Shown: positions 9,426 to 18,191 of the stretch, piece after piece
Numbering within the stretch: the first letter of the stretch is position 1
How the letters are laid out: every line of letters starts with the position of its first letter
Source: Herbidospora galbida
Lineage (GTDB): Bacteria; Actinomycetota; Actinomycetes; Streptosporangiales; Streptosporangiaceae
Assembly (NCBI RefSeq): GCF_005233835.1
Contig: NZ_SZQA01000006.1
Coordinates: 1-64,000 of the forward strand
Length of the DNA stretch: 64,000 nucleotides
Reading direction: 5' to 3'
Program-made: the position numbers and the translations under genes
The notes under the pieces: generated by a model
Told to the model about the DNA's origin: nothing
Database searches by the model: none
The model's input: only the letters and a program-made list of their open reading frames with translations

Positions 9426-9861
9426 ACCCCTCGTGGCTCGGGGTGAACCCGAGCGAGGCGTAGAACCGGTGGGCGTCGGGCCGCCGCTTGTCGGTGGTCA
9501 GCTGCACGATCCGGCACCCCCGGTCGCGCGCCCTGGCCACCGCCCAGGTCATGAAGGCCCGGCCGAGCCCCTGGCCCCGATGGGCGGAGGCGACCCGGAC
9601 CGCCTCGACCTGGGCCCGCTCGGCGCCATCGCGCGACAGCCCGGGGATGTACGTGAGCTGCATCGTCCCCACCACCTCGCCGTCGACCTCGGCGACCACG
9701 ATCTCGTTGCGCGGGTCGGCCTCGATGGCGTCGTAGGCGGCCCAGTGCCCCGGGCCGACGGGCGCGACGTGGCCCCGGGAGCGGGAGATCGCGTCGTCGG
9801 CCAGCAACTCGACGATGCGGGGCACGTCGTCGCGGGTGGCCGGGCGGAACATCGGAGACAT
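9409..9861 (-). CDS. GNAT family N-acetyltransferase
   Basis: 150-residue acetyl-CoA-dependent acyltransferase. The acetyl-CoA binding motif A is clear (VRVASAHRGQGLGRAF, about residues 88-103), followed by motif B with HRFYASLGF near the C-terminus. The substrate cannot be predicted. The 3' end overlaps the convergent molybdoenzyme gene by 17 nt. An alternative start at 9852 is possible (MFRPATRDD). Confidence 0.85.
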   Translation of the reverse strand: MSPMFRPATRDDVPRIVELLADDAISRSRGHVAPVGPGHWAAYDAIEADPRNEIVVAEVDGEVVGTMQLTYIPGLSRDGAERAQVEAVRVASAHRGQGLGRAFMTWAVARARDRGCRIVQLTTDKRRPDAHRFYASLGFTPSHEGFKLLG

Positions 9862-9938
9862 GAGGTCCAGGATGCCTCAGGGGGCGGTCAGGGGCTTCCC
9901 CGATGTGGGCAAAGCGCCCGATTAGGCACTCTGGATAC

Positions 9939-10385
9939 ATGAACGAACTGACTCGACGCGACGAGATGTCGCTCGCCGGCGCGGCCCTGCGTGGCGCGCC
10001 CTGGAAGGCCGCGGCCGTCACCGGCGGTGCGGTCGCGACGGCCAGCCTGCTCCTCGGACTCATCACCGGAACGGCCGACCTGGCCTGGGCGCTGGGCGTG
10101 GGGGTCACCCTGTTCACTCTGGTCGCGGCCATCGGCGCGATCTCCAAGCCCGACACCGGCGACCGGGTCACCCGGCAGGCCCGTAACTGGTCGCTGCGCC
10201 ACCCGTGGCGGTTCGCGCTCTACCCGGCGGCCGGCGCCGCGATCCTGATGTACCCGATCGAGCTCGTGCTCGACGGCGACGGGGTCTTCGGCGCGGCGTG
10301 GGACGCGGTCTGGGGCGGCGCGTGGATCTACCTGCTGACCGCGATCGTGGCCACCGTCATGCGGGGGCGGGCCGCGAAGAACTAG
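9939..10385 (+). CDS. Small hypothetical membrane protein
   Basis: 148 residues. Two hydrophobic hairpins are visible (about residues 24-64 and 95-143), consistent with four membrane segments, with a charged loop between them and a basic C-terminus (MRGRAAKN). No family is recognised with confidence. ATG 9939 is chosen over an upstream in-frame ATG at 9903 because the extension is short, charged and has no ribosome binding site. It stands alone between a minus-strand GNAT gene and the acyl-CoA dehydrogenase promoter. Confidence 0.65.
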   Translation: MNELTRRDEMSLAGAALRGAPWKAAAVTGGAVATASLLLGLITGTADLAWALGVGVTLFTLVAAIGAISKPDTGDRVTRQARNWSLRHPWRFALYPAAGAAILMYPIELVLDGDGVFGAAWDAVWGGAWIYLLTAIVATVMRGRAAKN

Positions 10386-10466
10386 CTGGTGGCGGATTGT
10401 GCGCCGGGTCGCGTCCGCGGCCCGGCGCACGGTTGTCTCAGAGTGCGAAATAACCGCTTTGGGGGG

Positions 10467-10507
10467 TTACTGGCGGGTAGCATTCCGGTAGAGTTACTCA
10501 TCAGTAG
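10467..10507 (+). promoter_or_regulatory. Two copies of an inverted-repeat operator upstream of acyl-CoA dehydrogenase
   Basis: TTACTGGCGGGTAG (10467-10480) and TTACTCATCAGTAG (10494-10507) share TTACT, a 4-nt spacer, then GTAG-type half sites, and begin 27 nt apart. The second is a good inverted repeat (TTACT/AGTAG). They lie just before the ribosome binding site of the acyl-CoA dehydrogenase gene. TetR-type repressors of fatty-acid degradation genes often use such sites, but the repressor here is not identified. Confidence 0.45.
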
Positions 10508-10529
10508 CACTCATATCGGAGGAGCGGTG

Positions 10530-12347
10530 ATGGGCCACTACAAGAGCAACATCCGCGATCTGGAGTTCAACCTCTTCGAGGTCTTCAACCGGGGTGAACT
10601 CTTCGGCACCGGGCCGTTCGCGGAGATCGACGAGGAGACCGCCCACGCGATCCTCGACGAGGTCGTCCGGCTTGCCGAGGGGCCGATCGCCGCCTCGTTC
10701 ACCGACGCCGACCGCAACCCGCCGGTCTTCGACCCCGCCACGGGCACCGTGACGATGCCCAAGAGCTTCGTGGAGTCGTACAACGCCTGGGTCGACGCCG
10801 AGTGGTGGCGTCTGGAGCTCCAGCCCGAGCTGGGGGGCACCCCTGGTCCGCGCTCGCTGAGCTGGGCCGTCGCCGAGATGGTGCTGGGCGCCAACCCGGC
10901 CGTGTGGATGTTCGCCTGCGGGCCGCAGTTCGCCCACGTCCTCCACGAACTGGGCAACGACGACCAGAAGAGGTTCGCCCAGCTCGCGGTCGACCGCCGC
11001 TGGGGTTCCACCATGGTCCTCACCGAACCCGACGCGGGCTCCGATGTCGGCGCCGGCCGCAGCAAGGCGATCGAGCAGCCCGACGGCACCTGGCACATCG
11101 AGGGCGTCAAGCGCTTCATCACCAGCGCCGAGCACGACATGGCGGAGAACATCTTCCACCTGGTGCTGGCCCGCCCCGAGGGCCACGGTCCCGGCACCAA
11201 GGGCCTGTCGCTGTTCCTGGTGCCCAAGTTCCTGGTCGACCTGGAGACGGGCGAGCTCAAGGAGCGCAACGGCGTCTACGTCACCAACGTCGAGAAGAAG
11301 ATGGGCCTCAAGGTCTCCACGACCTGCGAGCTCACCTTCGGCGACAAGCACCCCGCGATCGGCTACCTGGTCGGCGACAGCCACGAGGGCATCAAGCAGA
11401 TGTTCACGGTGATCGAGAACGCCCGCATGATGGTCGGCACCAAGGCCATCGCCACGCTCTCCACCGGCTACCTCAACGCCCTCGACTACGCCAAGAACCG
11501 CCTCCAGGGCGCCGACCTGACCAAGATGGCCGACAAGACGGCCCCCCGCGTCCCGATCACCGCCCACCCCGACGTCCGCCGCGAGCTGATGCTCCAGAAG
11601 GCGTACGCCGAGGGCATGCGGGCGCTGGTGCTCTACACGGCCACCTTCCAGGACTCCATCCAGGTCGCCACGGCCGAGGGCCGCCGCGACGAGATGGCCG
11701 AGGCGATCAACGACCTGCTGCTCCCGGTGGTCAAGGGCGTCGGCTCCGAGCGCTCCTACGAGATGCTGGCCCGGTCGCTGCAGACCCTGGGCGGGTCGGG
11801 CTTCCTGCAGGACTACCCGATCGAGCAGTACATCCGCGACGCCAAGATCGACTCTCTCTACGAGGGCACCACGGCGATCCAGGGCATGGACCTGTTCTTC
11901 CGCAAGATCCTGCGCAACCAGGGCGCCGCGCTGGGCGAGATCCTCGGCCAGATCAAGACGTTCGCCGACTCCGACGCCGGCAACGGCCGCCTCAAGGTCG
12001 AGCGCGGCCTGCTCGGCGACGCCGTCGGCGAGGTCAGGGCGATGGCCGACACCATGGCCGGCTGGGCGATCTCGTCGCTGGAGTCGCCGAAGGAGGTCTA
12101 CAAGGTCGGCCTCAACACCACCCGGTTCCTGATGGCCCTCGGCGACCTGCTCATCGGGTGGCTGCTGCTCCGGCAGGCCGAGATCGCCCTCACGGCCCTG
12201 GCGGGCAAGGACGACGACTTCTACGCCGGCAAGGTCGCCGCGGCGACCTTCTTCGCCGGCAACGTGCTGCCCCGCATCGAGTCGGAGCGGCGCATGCTCA
12301 CGGCGACCACGCAGGAGCTGATGGACCTGCCGGAGAGCGCTTTTTAA
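10530..12347 (+). CDS. Acyl-CoA dehydrogenase, FadE5-like
   Basis: 605-residue flavoprotein catalysing alpha,beta-dehydrogenation of acyl-CoA esters, first step of beta-oxidation. The long form with an extra C-terminal helical domain matches mycobacterial FadE5. Signatures include [10 protein letters not shown] (flavin/substrate binding), the FAD motif [14 protein letters not shown], and catalytic Glu445 in [15 protein letters not shown] 10530 follows a strong GGAGGAG site (10518-10524); GTG 10527 is adjacent. Regulation by a repressor acting at the repeats at 10467-10507 is plausible. The TAA shares a TTAA tetramer with the stop of the convergent Dabb gene. Confidence 0.9.
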   Translation: MGHYKSNIRDLEFNLFEVFNRGELFGTGPFAEIDEETAHAILDEVVRLAEGPIAASFTDADRNPPVFDPATGTVTMPKSFVESYNAWVDAEWWRLELQPELGGTPGPRSLSWAVAEMVLGANPAVWMFACGPQFAHVLHELGNDDQKRFAQLAVDRRWGSTMVLTEPDAGSDVGAGRSKAIEQPDGTWHIEGVKRFITSAEHDMAENIFHLVLARPEGHGPGTKGLSLFLVPKFLVDLETGELKERNGVYVTNVEKKMGLKVSTTCELTFGDKHPAIGYLVGDSHEGIKQMFTVIENARMMVGTKAIATLSTGYLNALDYAKNRLQGADLTKMADKTAPRVPITAHPDVRRELMLQKAYAEGMRALVLYTATFQDSIQVATAEGRRDEMAEAINDLLLPVVKGVGSERSYEMLARSLQTLGGSGFLQDYPIEQYIRDAKIDSLYEGTTAIQGMDLFFRKILRNQGAALGEILGQIKTFADSDAGNGRLKVERGLLGDAVGEVRAMADTMAGWAISSLESPKEVYKVGLNTTRFLMALGDLLIGWLLLRQAEIALTALAGKDDDFYAGKVAAATFFAGNVLPRIESERRMLTATTQELMDLPESAF

Positions 12348-12640
12348 CCCAGCGGGAACTGCACCGCCGCCCGGCCCGCCGCGATCGGCTTGATGAAGTC
12401 GGCGACCACCTTCAGATGGACCGGGTGGTCACGGTAGACGAGGTAGTCGTCCACCGACTCGAAGTCGGCGACCACGCCAAGGTCGAAGTTGCCCTCGTTG
12501 ACCTTGGCGTCGGTGCCGATCACGTACTTCTTGATCTCCGGAATGGCGCCCGGGAGCGTCTCCAGCCCGGCGACGACGGCGGCCCTCTGATCTTCGGTGG
12601 CCTCTTCGACCCAGCGCAGCAGCACAATGTGACGGAACAT
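12344..12640 (-). CDS. Dabb (stress-responsive alpha-beta barrel) domain protein
   Basis: 98-residue protein. The start [10 protein letters not shown] and the strands around [22 protein letters not shown] are typical of Dabb domains, small dimeric ferredoxin-like barrels. The function of most members is unknown. It lies 10 nt downstream of the SurA-like gene on the same strand. Its TAGGCT box, 7 nt before the ATG, overlaps that gene's TAG stop, so it may be expressed both by read-through and as a leaderless mRNA. Confidence 0.85.
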   Translation of the reverse strand: MFRHIVLLRWVEEATEDQRAAVVAGLETLPGAIPEIKKYVIGTDAKVNEGNFDLGVVADFESVDDYLVYRDHPVHLKVVADFIKPIAAGRAAVQFPLG

Positions 12641-12650
12641 GGCCGTCAGC

Positions 12651-13391
12651 CTAGGACGTCGTCCAGTGCCACTCGATGGAGGCCCGCTCCCGGCGGGCCG
12701 CCAGCCACTCGGTGAACGCCAGCCGCCCGGCCAGGGCCAGGGTGTCGGCGTCGTTCGCGGCCGGACGGCGCTCCAGCACCAGGCCGGTCAGATAACCGTT
12801 CTCGAAGGCCACCGGGCCGATCAGCGTGTCGCGCGGCGCGTGCCGCAGCGGGGCGGGCAGCGCGCGGGCCCGGCGGGTGCCGACCACGACGGCGGCCTCC
12901 GGGCAACCGAGCAGCCCGCCCAGGCCGCGCAGGATCTCTCCGTTGACCGGCTGGGTGCTGGTCACCCACATGGCCCGGACCAAATCGAAGTCGTCCTGGT
13001 GGTGGGCCAGGTAGGCGGGGGCCAGCTCCTCCTCCTTGCGGCGGCGGAACCGGCGGCGACGCGCGATCAGCGTGATGAAGCCCTCGAACTGGCCACCGGA
13101 CATGCCCATCTCGGCCACCCACGCCAGGGTCTCGGCCCGGTCGCGCAGGGGCACGCCGTCGCGGAACTCGTCGGCGGCGGCGCGGAGGTCGTCTTCGGTG
13201 AGCGGCTCGACGTCGGCGAGCATCTCGGCCCTGATCAGGCAGTAGTCGACGATCTCGTCGTGGACCGCGCGGTCACGATGGGAGAACTGGCGGACCATCG
13301 TGACGGCTTCCGCGATCGGCAGGTGAACCGCGTCGACCCGGACCAGGCAGTCGGCGCCCGCCGTGGATCCCGCTGTGGATCCCGTGATCAC
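12651..13391 (-). CDS. SurA/PpiC-like helical protein, resembles putative peptide-maturation proteins
   Basis: 246 residues. The segment from about residue 40 to 120 (VHDEIVDYCLIRAEML ... DDLRAAADEFRDG ... TLAWVAEMGMSGGQFEGFI) has the pattern of the SurA_N/PpiC-associated helical region. It recalls the family named as PpiC-related putative peptide-maturation system proteins (from memory, not verified). The C-terminal half has no recognised catalytic motif and no parvulin active site is evident. GTG 13391 is chosen because GAGGAG lies 9 nt upstream. No precursor peptide, radical SAM enzyme or exporter is nearby. Function unknown. Confidence 0.6.
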   Translation of the reverse strand: MITGSTAGSTAGADCLVRVDAVHLPIAEAVTMVRQFSHRDRAVHDEIVDYCLIRAEMLADVEPLTEDDLRAAADEFRDGVPLRDRAETLAWVAEMGMSGGQFEGFITLIARRRRFRRRKEEELAPAYLAHHQDDFDLVRAMWVTSTQPVNGEILRGLGGLLGCPEAAVVVGTRRARALPAPLRHAPRDTLIGPVAFENGYLTGLVLERRPAANDADTLALAGRLAFTEWLAARRERASIEWHWTTS

Positions 13392-13420
13392 TGACTTCCG
13401 CTCCTCTCGGCGAACCGTGC

Positions 13421-13469
13421 CGCGCGGCGAGGCCCTTTCCGAGGGGGCCCGGCGCCGCCTCGCCGCGCG
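13421..13469 (-). terminator. Strong GC stem-loop downstream of the ketoacid dehydrogenase E2 gene
   Basis: CGCGCGGCGAGGC (13421-13433) pairs perfectly with GCCTCGCCGCGCG (13457-13469) around a 23-nt loop. It lies 120 nt after the E2 stop and about 30 nt before the next gene on the same strand. There is no T-tract, as is common in high-GC actinobacteria. It probably ends the bkd operon. The rest of 13392-13588 holds no supportable gene. Confidence 0.5.
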
Positions 13470-13588
13470 ACGATCAGAGGGCTCCCGGGGCACCGGGGAT
13501 GTGCGGCACACCCCCGACGGGAACCCGCCTCCGACGGTAGAAGCAGTCACTTGAGGATCACTGGTGCCGACTTGCAGGACTCTTGTGC

Positions 13589-14833
13589 TTACGCCCAGGT
13601 CAACATCCGGAGCGGGTCCTCCAGCATCGCGCCGACGTCGCGGAGCACGTAGGAGCCCAGTTCGCCGTCGATCACCCGGTGGTCGAACGACAGCGCGAGC
13701 GTGGTGACCTTGCGCACCGCGAGCTGCCCGTCGACCACCCACGGCATGTCTCTGATCCGGCCGAACGCCAGGATCGCCGACTCGCCGGGGTTGAGGATCG
13801 GGGTGCCCGCGTCGATGCCGAAGACGCCGATGTTGGTGATCGTGACGGTGCCGCCGGACATCTCGGCCGGGGTGCACTTCCCGGCCCTGGCCCGGTCGGT
13901 CAGGTCAGTGAGCGCCCTGGCGAGCTCGGGGAGCGAGAGCGCCTGTGCGTCTTTGATGTTCGGGACGATCAGGCCGCGCTCGGTGGCCGCCGCGATGCCC
14001 AGGTTGACCGACTTCTTGATGAGGATCGCCTCGTCGGTCCAGGTGGAGTTGGCGTGGGGGTGCCGCTTCATCGCGGTCACCAGCGCCTTGGCCACCAGCA
14101 GCAGCGGCGACACCTTGACCCCGGCGAAGTCGGGCTGCTCCCGCAGCCGGCGCACGGCGTTCATCGTCTCGGTGACGTCGATCTGGAGGAACTCGGTCAC
14201 GTGAGGGGCGGTGAAGGCGCTGGCCACCATCGCGGCGGCGGTGGCCTTGCGGACCCCGCGTACCGGGATGACCTCCTGCTCCTCCACGACCAGCGGGACG
14301 ACGGGCGCGACCTGCGCGGCCAGCACGTCGTCGCGGGTGATCGACCCGTTGGGCCCGCTGGGCGCGACGTCGGCGAGGTCGACGCCCAGATCCCTGGCCA
14401 GCTTCCGGACGGGCGGCTTGGCGAGCACGGCGACGCGCTGCGGCGAGCCGTTGGAGACGGGCACCGCCTCCGGGGCCGCCGGGCTCTTGCGCGCCCTGCG
14501 CTTGCTGGGGCCCTGCTTGACGCCGTAGCCGACCAGGACCGGCTCGCGCTTCTGGGGTTCCTCGGGGACCAGGCTCTCGGTCAGGGCCTCTTCGGTCGCG
14601 TCGTCGACGGTGATGATGACCCGCCCGACGTCGACCGTCTCGCCCTCGGCGGCCAGGATGGCGGCCACCTCGCCCTCGAAGGGAGAGGGGAGCTCGACGA
14701 CCGCCTTGGCGGTCTCGATCTCGACGATGATCTGGTTGACCTTCACGGTGTCGCCGACGGCGACGTGCCACCGGACGATCTCGGCCTCGGTCAGGCCCTC
14801 GCCCACGTCGGGCAGCTTGAAGTCACGTTTCAT
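13589..14833 (-). CDS. bkdC: Dihydrolipoamide acyltransferase E2 of branched-chain ketoacid dehydrogenase
   Basis: 414-residue E2 core of a 2-oxoacid dehydrogenase complex. The single N-terminal lipoyl domain (1-80) carries the lipoyl lysine at Lys43 in IETAKAVVEL. A peripheral-subunit binding domain follows a linker (VRKLARDLGVDL, ~150-185). The acyltransferase domain ends with the catalytic SFDHRVIDG motif. Start ATG 14833 follows AGGAG. It is the third gene of E1alpha-E1beta-E2 (11-nt gap). The alpha2beta2-type E1 and the presence of a valine dehydrogenase in the window favour branched-chain ketoacids over pyruvate, but pyruvate is not excluded. No E3 gene is present. Confidence 0.85.
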   Translation of the reverse strand: MKRDFKLPDVGEGLTEAEIVRWHVAVGDTVKVNQIIVEIETAKAVVELPSPFEGEVAAILAAEGETVDVGRVIITVDDATEEALTESLVPEEPQKREPVLVGYGVKQGPSKRRARKSPAAPEAVPVSNGSPQRVAVLAKPPVRKLARDLGVDLADVAPSGPNGSITRDDVLAAQVAPVVPLVVEEQEVIPVRGVRKATAAAMVASAFTAPHVTEFLQIDVTETMNAVRRLREQPDFAGVKVSPLLLVAKALVTAMKRHPHANSTWTDEAILIKKSVNLGIAAATERGLIVPNIKDAQALSLPELARALTDLTDRARAGKCTPAEMSGGTVTITNIGVFGIDAGTPILNPGESAILAFGRIRDMPWVVDGQLAVRKVTTLALSFDHRVIDGELGSYVLRDVGAMLEDPLRMLTWA

Positions 14834-14844
14834 CCGAAGGTCTC

Positions 14845-15819
14845 CTAGTAGCCGAAGACGCGGTCGACGGCTTCGAGGATGCGGTCGAGGTCGGGCAGGT
14901 AGTGGTCTTCCAGCCGCGACGGCGGATAGGGCGTGGAGAACCCGCCCACCCGCAGGACCGGCGCCTCGAGCCGGTAGAAGCACTGCTCGGTCACCCGCGC
15001 CGCGATCTCGCCGCCGAGGCCGCTGAAGACCGGAGCCTCGTGGACGACCACGCACCGCCCGGTGCGGTCGACGGCCTCGCGGACGACGGGCATGTCGAGC
15101 GGGTTGAGGGAGCGCAGGTCGATGACGCCGACCGAACGCCCGTCTTCTTCGGCCGCCGCGGCGGCCTCCAGGCAGGTCTTCACCATGGGGCCGTAGGCGA
15201 CGAGGGTGACGTCGTCGCCCTCGCGGGCCACGCGGGCCCGGTCGAGCGGCAGGCCGGGGGCGCCGAACTCGACGTCGGCCTTGTCCCAGTAGCGGCGCTT
15301 GGGCTCGAAGAACACCACGGGGTCGTCGCAGCGCACCGCGTCTTGGATCATGGTGTAGGCGTCGACCGGGTTGGAGCAGGCCACCACGCGCAGGCCGGCC
15401 GTGTGGGTGAAGTAGCTCTCGGGGGACTCGCTGTGGTGCTCGACCGCGCCGATGCCGCCGCCGCAGGGGATGCGTACGACCACCGGCAGTTTGAGCTTGC
15501 CCAGGGAGCGCAGCGGCATCTTGGCGAGCTGGGTGATGATCTGGTCGGCGGCCGGGAAGACGAACCCGTCGAACTGGATCTCGCAGACCGGCCGGTAACC
15601 CCGGAGCGCCAGGCCGATCGCGGTGCCGATGATGCCCGACTCGGCGAGCGGGGTGTCGATGACCCGGTCTTCGCCGAAATCCTTCTGCAGGCCGTCGGTG
15701 ACGCGGAACACGCCGCCGAGCTTGCCGACGTCCTCGCCCATGACGAGCACCTTCGAGTCGGCGTCCATCGCCGCGCGAAGCCCCTCGTTGAGGGCCTTCG
15801 CCAAGGTCAGAGTGGTCAC
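14845..15819 (-). CDS. bkdB: 2-oxoacid dehydrogenase E1 component beta subunit
   Basis: 324-residue beta subunit of a thiamine-diphosphate dependent E1. It contributes the conserved Glu that activates ThDP (VMGEDVG, about residue 28) and the central motif DTPLAESGIIG. GGIGAVEHHSESPE matches the loop typical of branched-chain and pyruvate E1beta. The GTG start at 15819 overlaps the E1alpha stop (GTGA), so stoichiometric translation coupling is likely. The C-terminal domain (FSGLGGEIAARVTE) forms the interface with E2. Confidence 0.88.
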   Translation of the reverse strand: MTTLTLAKALNEGLRAAMDADSKVLVMGEDVGKLGGVFRVTDGLQKDFGEDRVIDTPLAESGIIGTAIGLALRGYRPVCEIQFDGFVFPAADQIITQLAKMPLRSLGKLKLPVVVRIPCGGGIGAVEHHSESPESYFTHTAGLRVVACSNPVDAYTMIQDAVRCDDPVVFFEPKRRYWDKADVEFGAPGLPLDRARVAREGDDVTLVAYGPMVKTCLEAAAAAEEDGRSVGVIDLRSLNPLDMPVVREAVDRTGRCVVVHEAPVFSGLGGEIAARVTEQCFYRLEAPVLRVGGFSTPYPPSRLEDHYLPDLDRILEAVDRVFGY

Positions 15820-16898
15820 TGGGCCCCCTCGAAGCCGGCCAAATAGGTCGTGAACTGCTCCCGCTCCTCGGCGAGGAGGGCGTGGGGCTCGGCGTAGACG
15901 TGCTCGAACAGCGCGGCGGGCTCCGGGTCGGGGAGGGCCAGGCAGCGGGCCCGGAGGTCCTTGCCGAGCTGGTCGGCCTCGGCCTCGACCTTGTCGAAGA
16001 ACTCCTGGTCGGCCAGCTGATTCCTGAACAGGTAGGCCTTCACGCGCTCGATCGGGTCTTTGAGCTTCCAGGCCTCCAGCTCGTCGGCGACCCGGTAGCG
16101 GGTGGGGTCGTCGGAGGTGGTGTGGGCGCCCATGCGGTAGGTGAACGCCTCGACCAGGGTCGGGCCGTTGCCCTCGCGGGCGTTGCGCAGCGCCGCCCGG
16201 GTGACCGCCAGGCAGGCGAAGACGTCGTTGCCGTCGACCCGGATGCCGGGGAAGCCGAAACCGCTGGCCCGCTTGTAGAGGGGGATCTTCGACTGCTTCT
16301 CCAGGGGCTCGGAGATGGCCCACTGGTTGTTCTGGCAGAAGAACACGACCGGCGCGTTGAAGACGGATGCCCAGATGAAGGCCTCGTTCACGTCACCCTG
16401 GGAGGTGGCGCCGTCGCCGAAGTAGACGATCGTGGCGGCCTCGGCGCCGTCGCGCTGGATGCCCATCGCGTAGCCGACCGAGTGGAGGGTCTGCGAGCCG
16501 ATGACGATCGTGTAGAGGTGGAAGTTGTGCTCGATCGGGTCCCAACCGCCGTGGTTGACGCCGCGGAACAGGCCGAGCAGGTGGAGCGGGTCGACCCCGC
16601 GGCACCAGGCGACGCCGTGTTCGCGGTAGGTCGGGAAGGCCATGTCGGCGTCGGTGAGCGCGCGGCCCGATCCGACCTGGGCCGCCTCCTGGCCGAGCAG
16701 CGAGGCCCACAGCCCGAGTTCGCCCTGCCGCTGGAGGGCGACCGCTTCCAGGTCGACCCGGCGCACCAGGACGAGGTCGCGGTAGAGCGACCGGACCTCT
16801 TCGGCCGTCAGGTCGATGTCATAGTCGGGATGCTCGACCCGCTCACCTTCGGGTGTGAGGAGCTGGACGAGTTCCGGGGGTGCCGTAGGGGCAGTCAT
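15816..16898 (-). CDS. bkdA: 2-oxoacid dehydrogenase E1 component alpha subunit
   Basis: 360-residue alpha subunit that binds thiamine diphosphate. The ThDP fold motif GDGATSQGDVNEAF followed by NNQWAIS is intact, and the phosphorylation-loop region reads RMGAHTTSDDPTRYR. ATG 16898 follows a strong AGGAG. As first gene of the operon it is probably transcribed from the region containing inverted repeats at 16991-17031. The enzyme oxidatively decarboxylates branched-chain 2-oxoacids to acyl-CoA, feeding energy metabolism and iso/anteiso fatty acid primers. The pyruvate alternative remains open. Confidence 0.88.
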   Translation of the reverse strand: MTAPTAPPELVQLLTPEGERVEHPDYDIDLTAEEVRSLYRDLVLVRRVDLEAVALQRQGELGLWASLLGQEAAQVGSGRALTDADMAFPTYREHGVAWCRGVDPLHLLGLFRGVNHGGWDPIEHNFHLYTIVIGSQTLHSVGYAMGIQRDGAEAATIVYFGDGATSQGDVNEAFIWASVFNAPVVFFCQNNQWAISEPLEKQSKIPLYKRASGFGFPGIRVDGNDVFACLAVTRAALRNAREGNGPTLVEAFTYRMGAHTTSDDPTRYRVADELEAWKLKDPIERVKAYLFRNQLADQEFFDKVEAEADQLGKDLRARCLALPDPEPAALFEHVYAEPHALLAEEREQFTTYLAGFEGAQ

Positions 16899-16990
16899 GT
16901 GCCACTCCTGCGTTCGGGGCCGTACATGAATGGGGTCTCCATCACGCATTGGCCAGGTCTAGACGCTTTCGTCCCGATTGGTGGTGGAAC

Positions 16991-17031
16991 GTCCGCGCAT
17001 GCGGACATAGTGGCAGACATCACTGTCTGCC
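16991..17031. promoter_or_regulatory. Two adjacent inverted repeats between the divergent bkdA and purS genes
   Basis: GTCCGC/GCGGAC (16991-16996, 17001-17006) and GGCAGACA/TGTCTGCC (17012-17019, 17024-17031, 4-nt spacer) are perfect inverted repeats five bases apart. Their position between two divergent metabolic operons suggests operator sites, for example for an Lrp/AsnC or purine regulator. The cognate protein is unknown. Confidence 0.45.
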
Positions 17032-17146
17032 TCCACACCCTGCTCCACACCTTTCCGGTTCCCCTCCGACCTGCCGCCACACCATCCACAGCCTGTGGAT
17101 AAGCTTGTCGCGCTCACTCTCCATCCCCAAACAGGAGGCACCCCAA

Positions 17147-17392
17147 GTGGCGCGCGTGATCGTCGATGTCATGCTCAAGCCGGAGATCCTCGACCCCCAG
17201 GGTCAGGCCATCGCCCGCGCGCTCCCCCGGCTGGGGTTCTCGGGCGTCTCGGACGTCCGGCAGGGCAAGCGTTTCGAGGTCGAGGTCGACGGACCGGCCG
17301 ACGACGCGGCGATCGCCGAGGTCAGGAAGATGGCCGAAACCCTGCTGGCCAACACGGTGATCGAGGACTTCGTCGTCCGCGTCGAGGGGTAA
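17147..17392 (+). CDS. purS: Phosphoribosylformylglycinamidine synthase subunit PurS
   Basis: 81-residue dimeric subunit of the PurS-PurQ-PurL complex, which makes FGAM from FGAR, glutamine and ATP. The sequence has the family's start (VARVIVDVMLKPEILDPQG) and the VSDVRQGKRFEVEV strand. GTG 17147 lies 8 nt after a perfect AGGAGG (17133-17138). Unlike the usual purSQL order, an unrelated ATPase gene (17565-18014) separates it from purQ. No gene is seen in 17393-17564. Confidence 0.95.
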   Translation: MARVIVDVMLKPEILDPQGQAIARALPRLGFSGVSDVRQGKRFEVEVDGPADDAAIAEVRKMAETLLANTVIEDFVVRVEG

Positions 17393-17564
17393 AACAGCAC
17401 ATTCCCGTCGGCCCGAACCACGCAAAGCGTCACAAGGGCCTCATCTGCCATCCGTAAACCGGCTTCCAGGTCAACCTAAATAACAAGAGCGTGATTTTGC
17501 GGTTAGCCCTCATCACACAGGGAAGCTCTGCTTAGGTACCTACGACGACCGGGGAGGGAACCCC

Positions 17565-18014
17565 GTGGACATCGAGTTCTCGCTCGCTTTGCCAAGGGAT
17601 GCGGTCGGCATCCCGATGGTCCGTCGCGTGATCGGAGACGCCCTTCGTTCGCTCGGCGTGACGGAGGACTGTGTGTCCGACATCCTCCTCGCCACCTCAG
17701 AGGCGTGCGCCAACGCTGTGCGGCACGGCGGGCCCTCGGCCCGCTACCAGGTCGAAGCGGCCATAGACGACGGCCGCTGCGAGCTCCGTGTGGTAGACGG
17801 CGGTCGCGGGCTCACCGCGATCCCGCAGCGCTACCCCTCAGGCGAGGTCGAGAACGGACGCGGCATCCTGATCATGCAGGCCGTGGTCGACGAGATCTCC
17901 TTCGACATCACTCCTGGCAGCGGCACCACCGTGCGCCTCTGCAAGGAACTCGACTGGGACCACGACGCCATCGCGCTGGCGATGGCCAAAGACCGCGAGC
18001 TTGCTGCCGTCTGA
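17565..18014 (+). CDS. RsbW-like ATP-binding anti-sigma / histidine-kinase-like ATPase
   Basis: 149-residue stand-alone HATPase_c domain. The N box (EACANAVRHG, residues 46-55), G1 box (VVDGGRG) and G2 box (ENGRGILIM) are intact, so ATP binding is expected. Proteins of this shape are anti-sigma factors, or serine kinases acting on STAS partners. No sigma factor or STAS gene is adjacent; the nearest STAS genes are at 42 and 62.7 kb. The GTG start follows GGGAGGG. It sits between purS and purQ on the same strand, so it may be transcribed with purine genes, though gaps of 172 and 177 nt leave room for its own promoter. Confidence 0.85.
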   Translation: MDIEFSLALPRDAVGIPMVRRVIGDALRSLGVTEDCVSDILLATSEACANAVRHGGPSARYQVEAAIDDGRCELRVVDGGRGLTAIPQRYPSGEVENGRGILIMQAVVDEISFDITPGSGTTVRLCKELDWDHDAIALAMAKDRELAAV

Positions 18015-18191
18015 CCCCTTTTCACCCACTCGACGACCCACTCGACGTGGTCCGATAACCTGAGGCGTACCGCCAGAGACCGCCGGACATGAGAGCCGGA
18101 GGCTTCGCGTGCGTTTACTTCAGGCAGATTCACTAGCGCGAGCCACGCTCGGCCTTCGGCCGACCGCATCTCGCTTGGAGGATTTCGGACC

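Noticed and set aside
13363-13554. Small plus-strand frame upstream of the SurA-like gene, considered as a RiPP precursor
   Set aside because: No ribosome binding site, no leader/core pattern, arginine-rich composition and it overlaps the hairpin.
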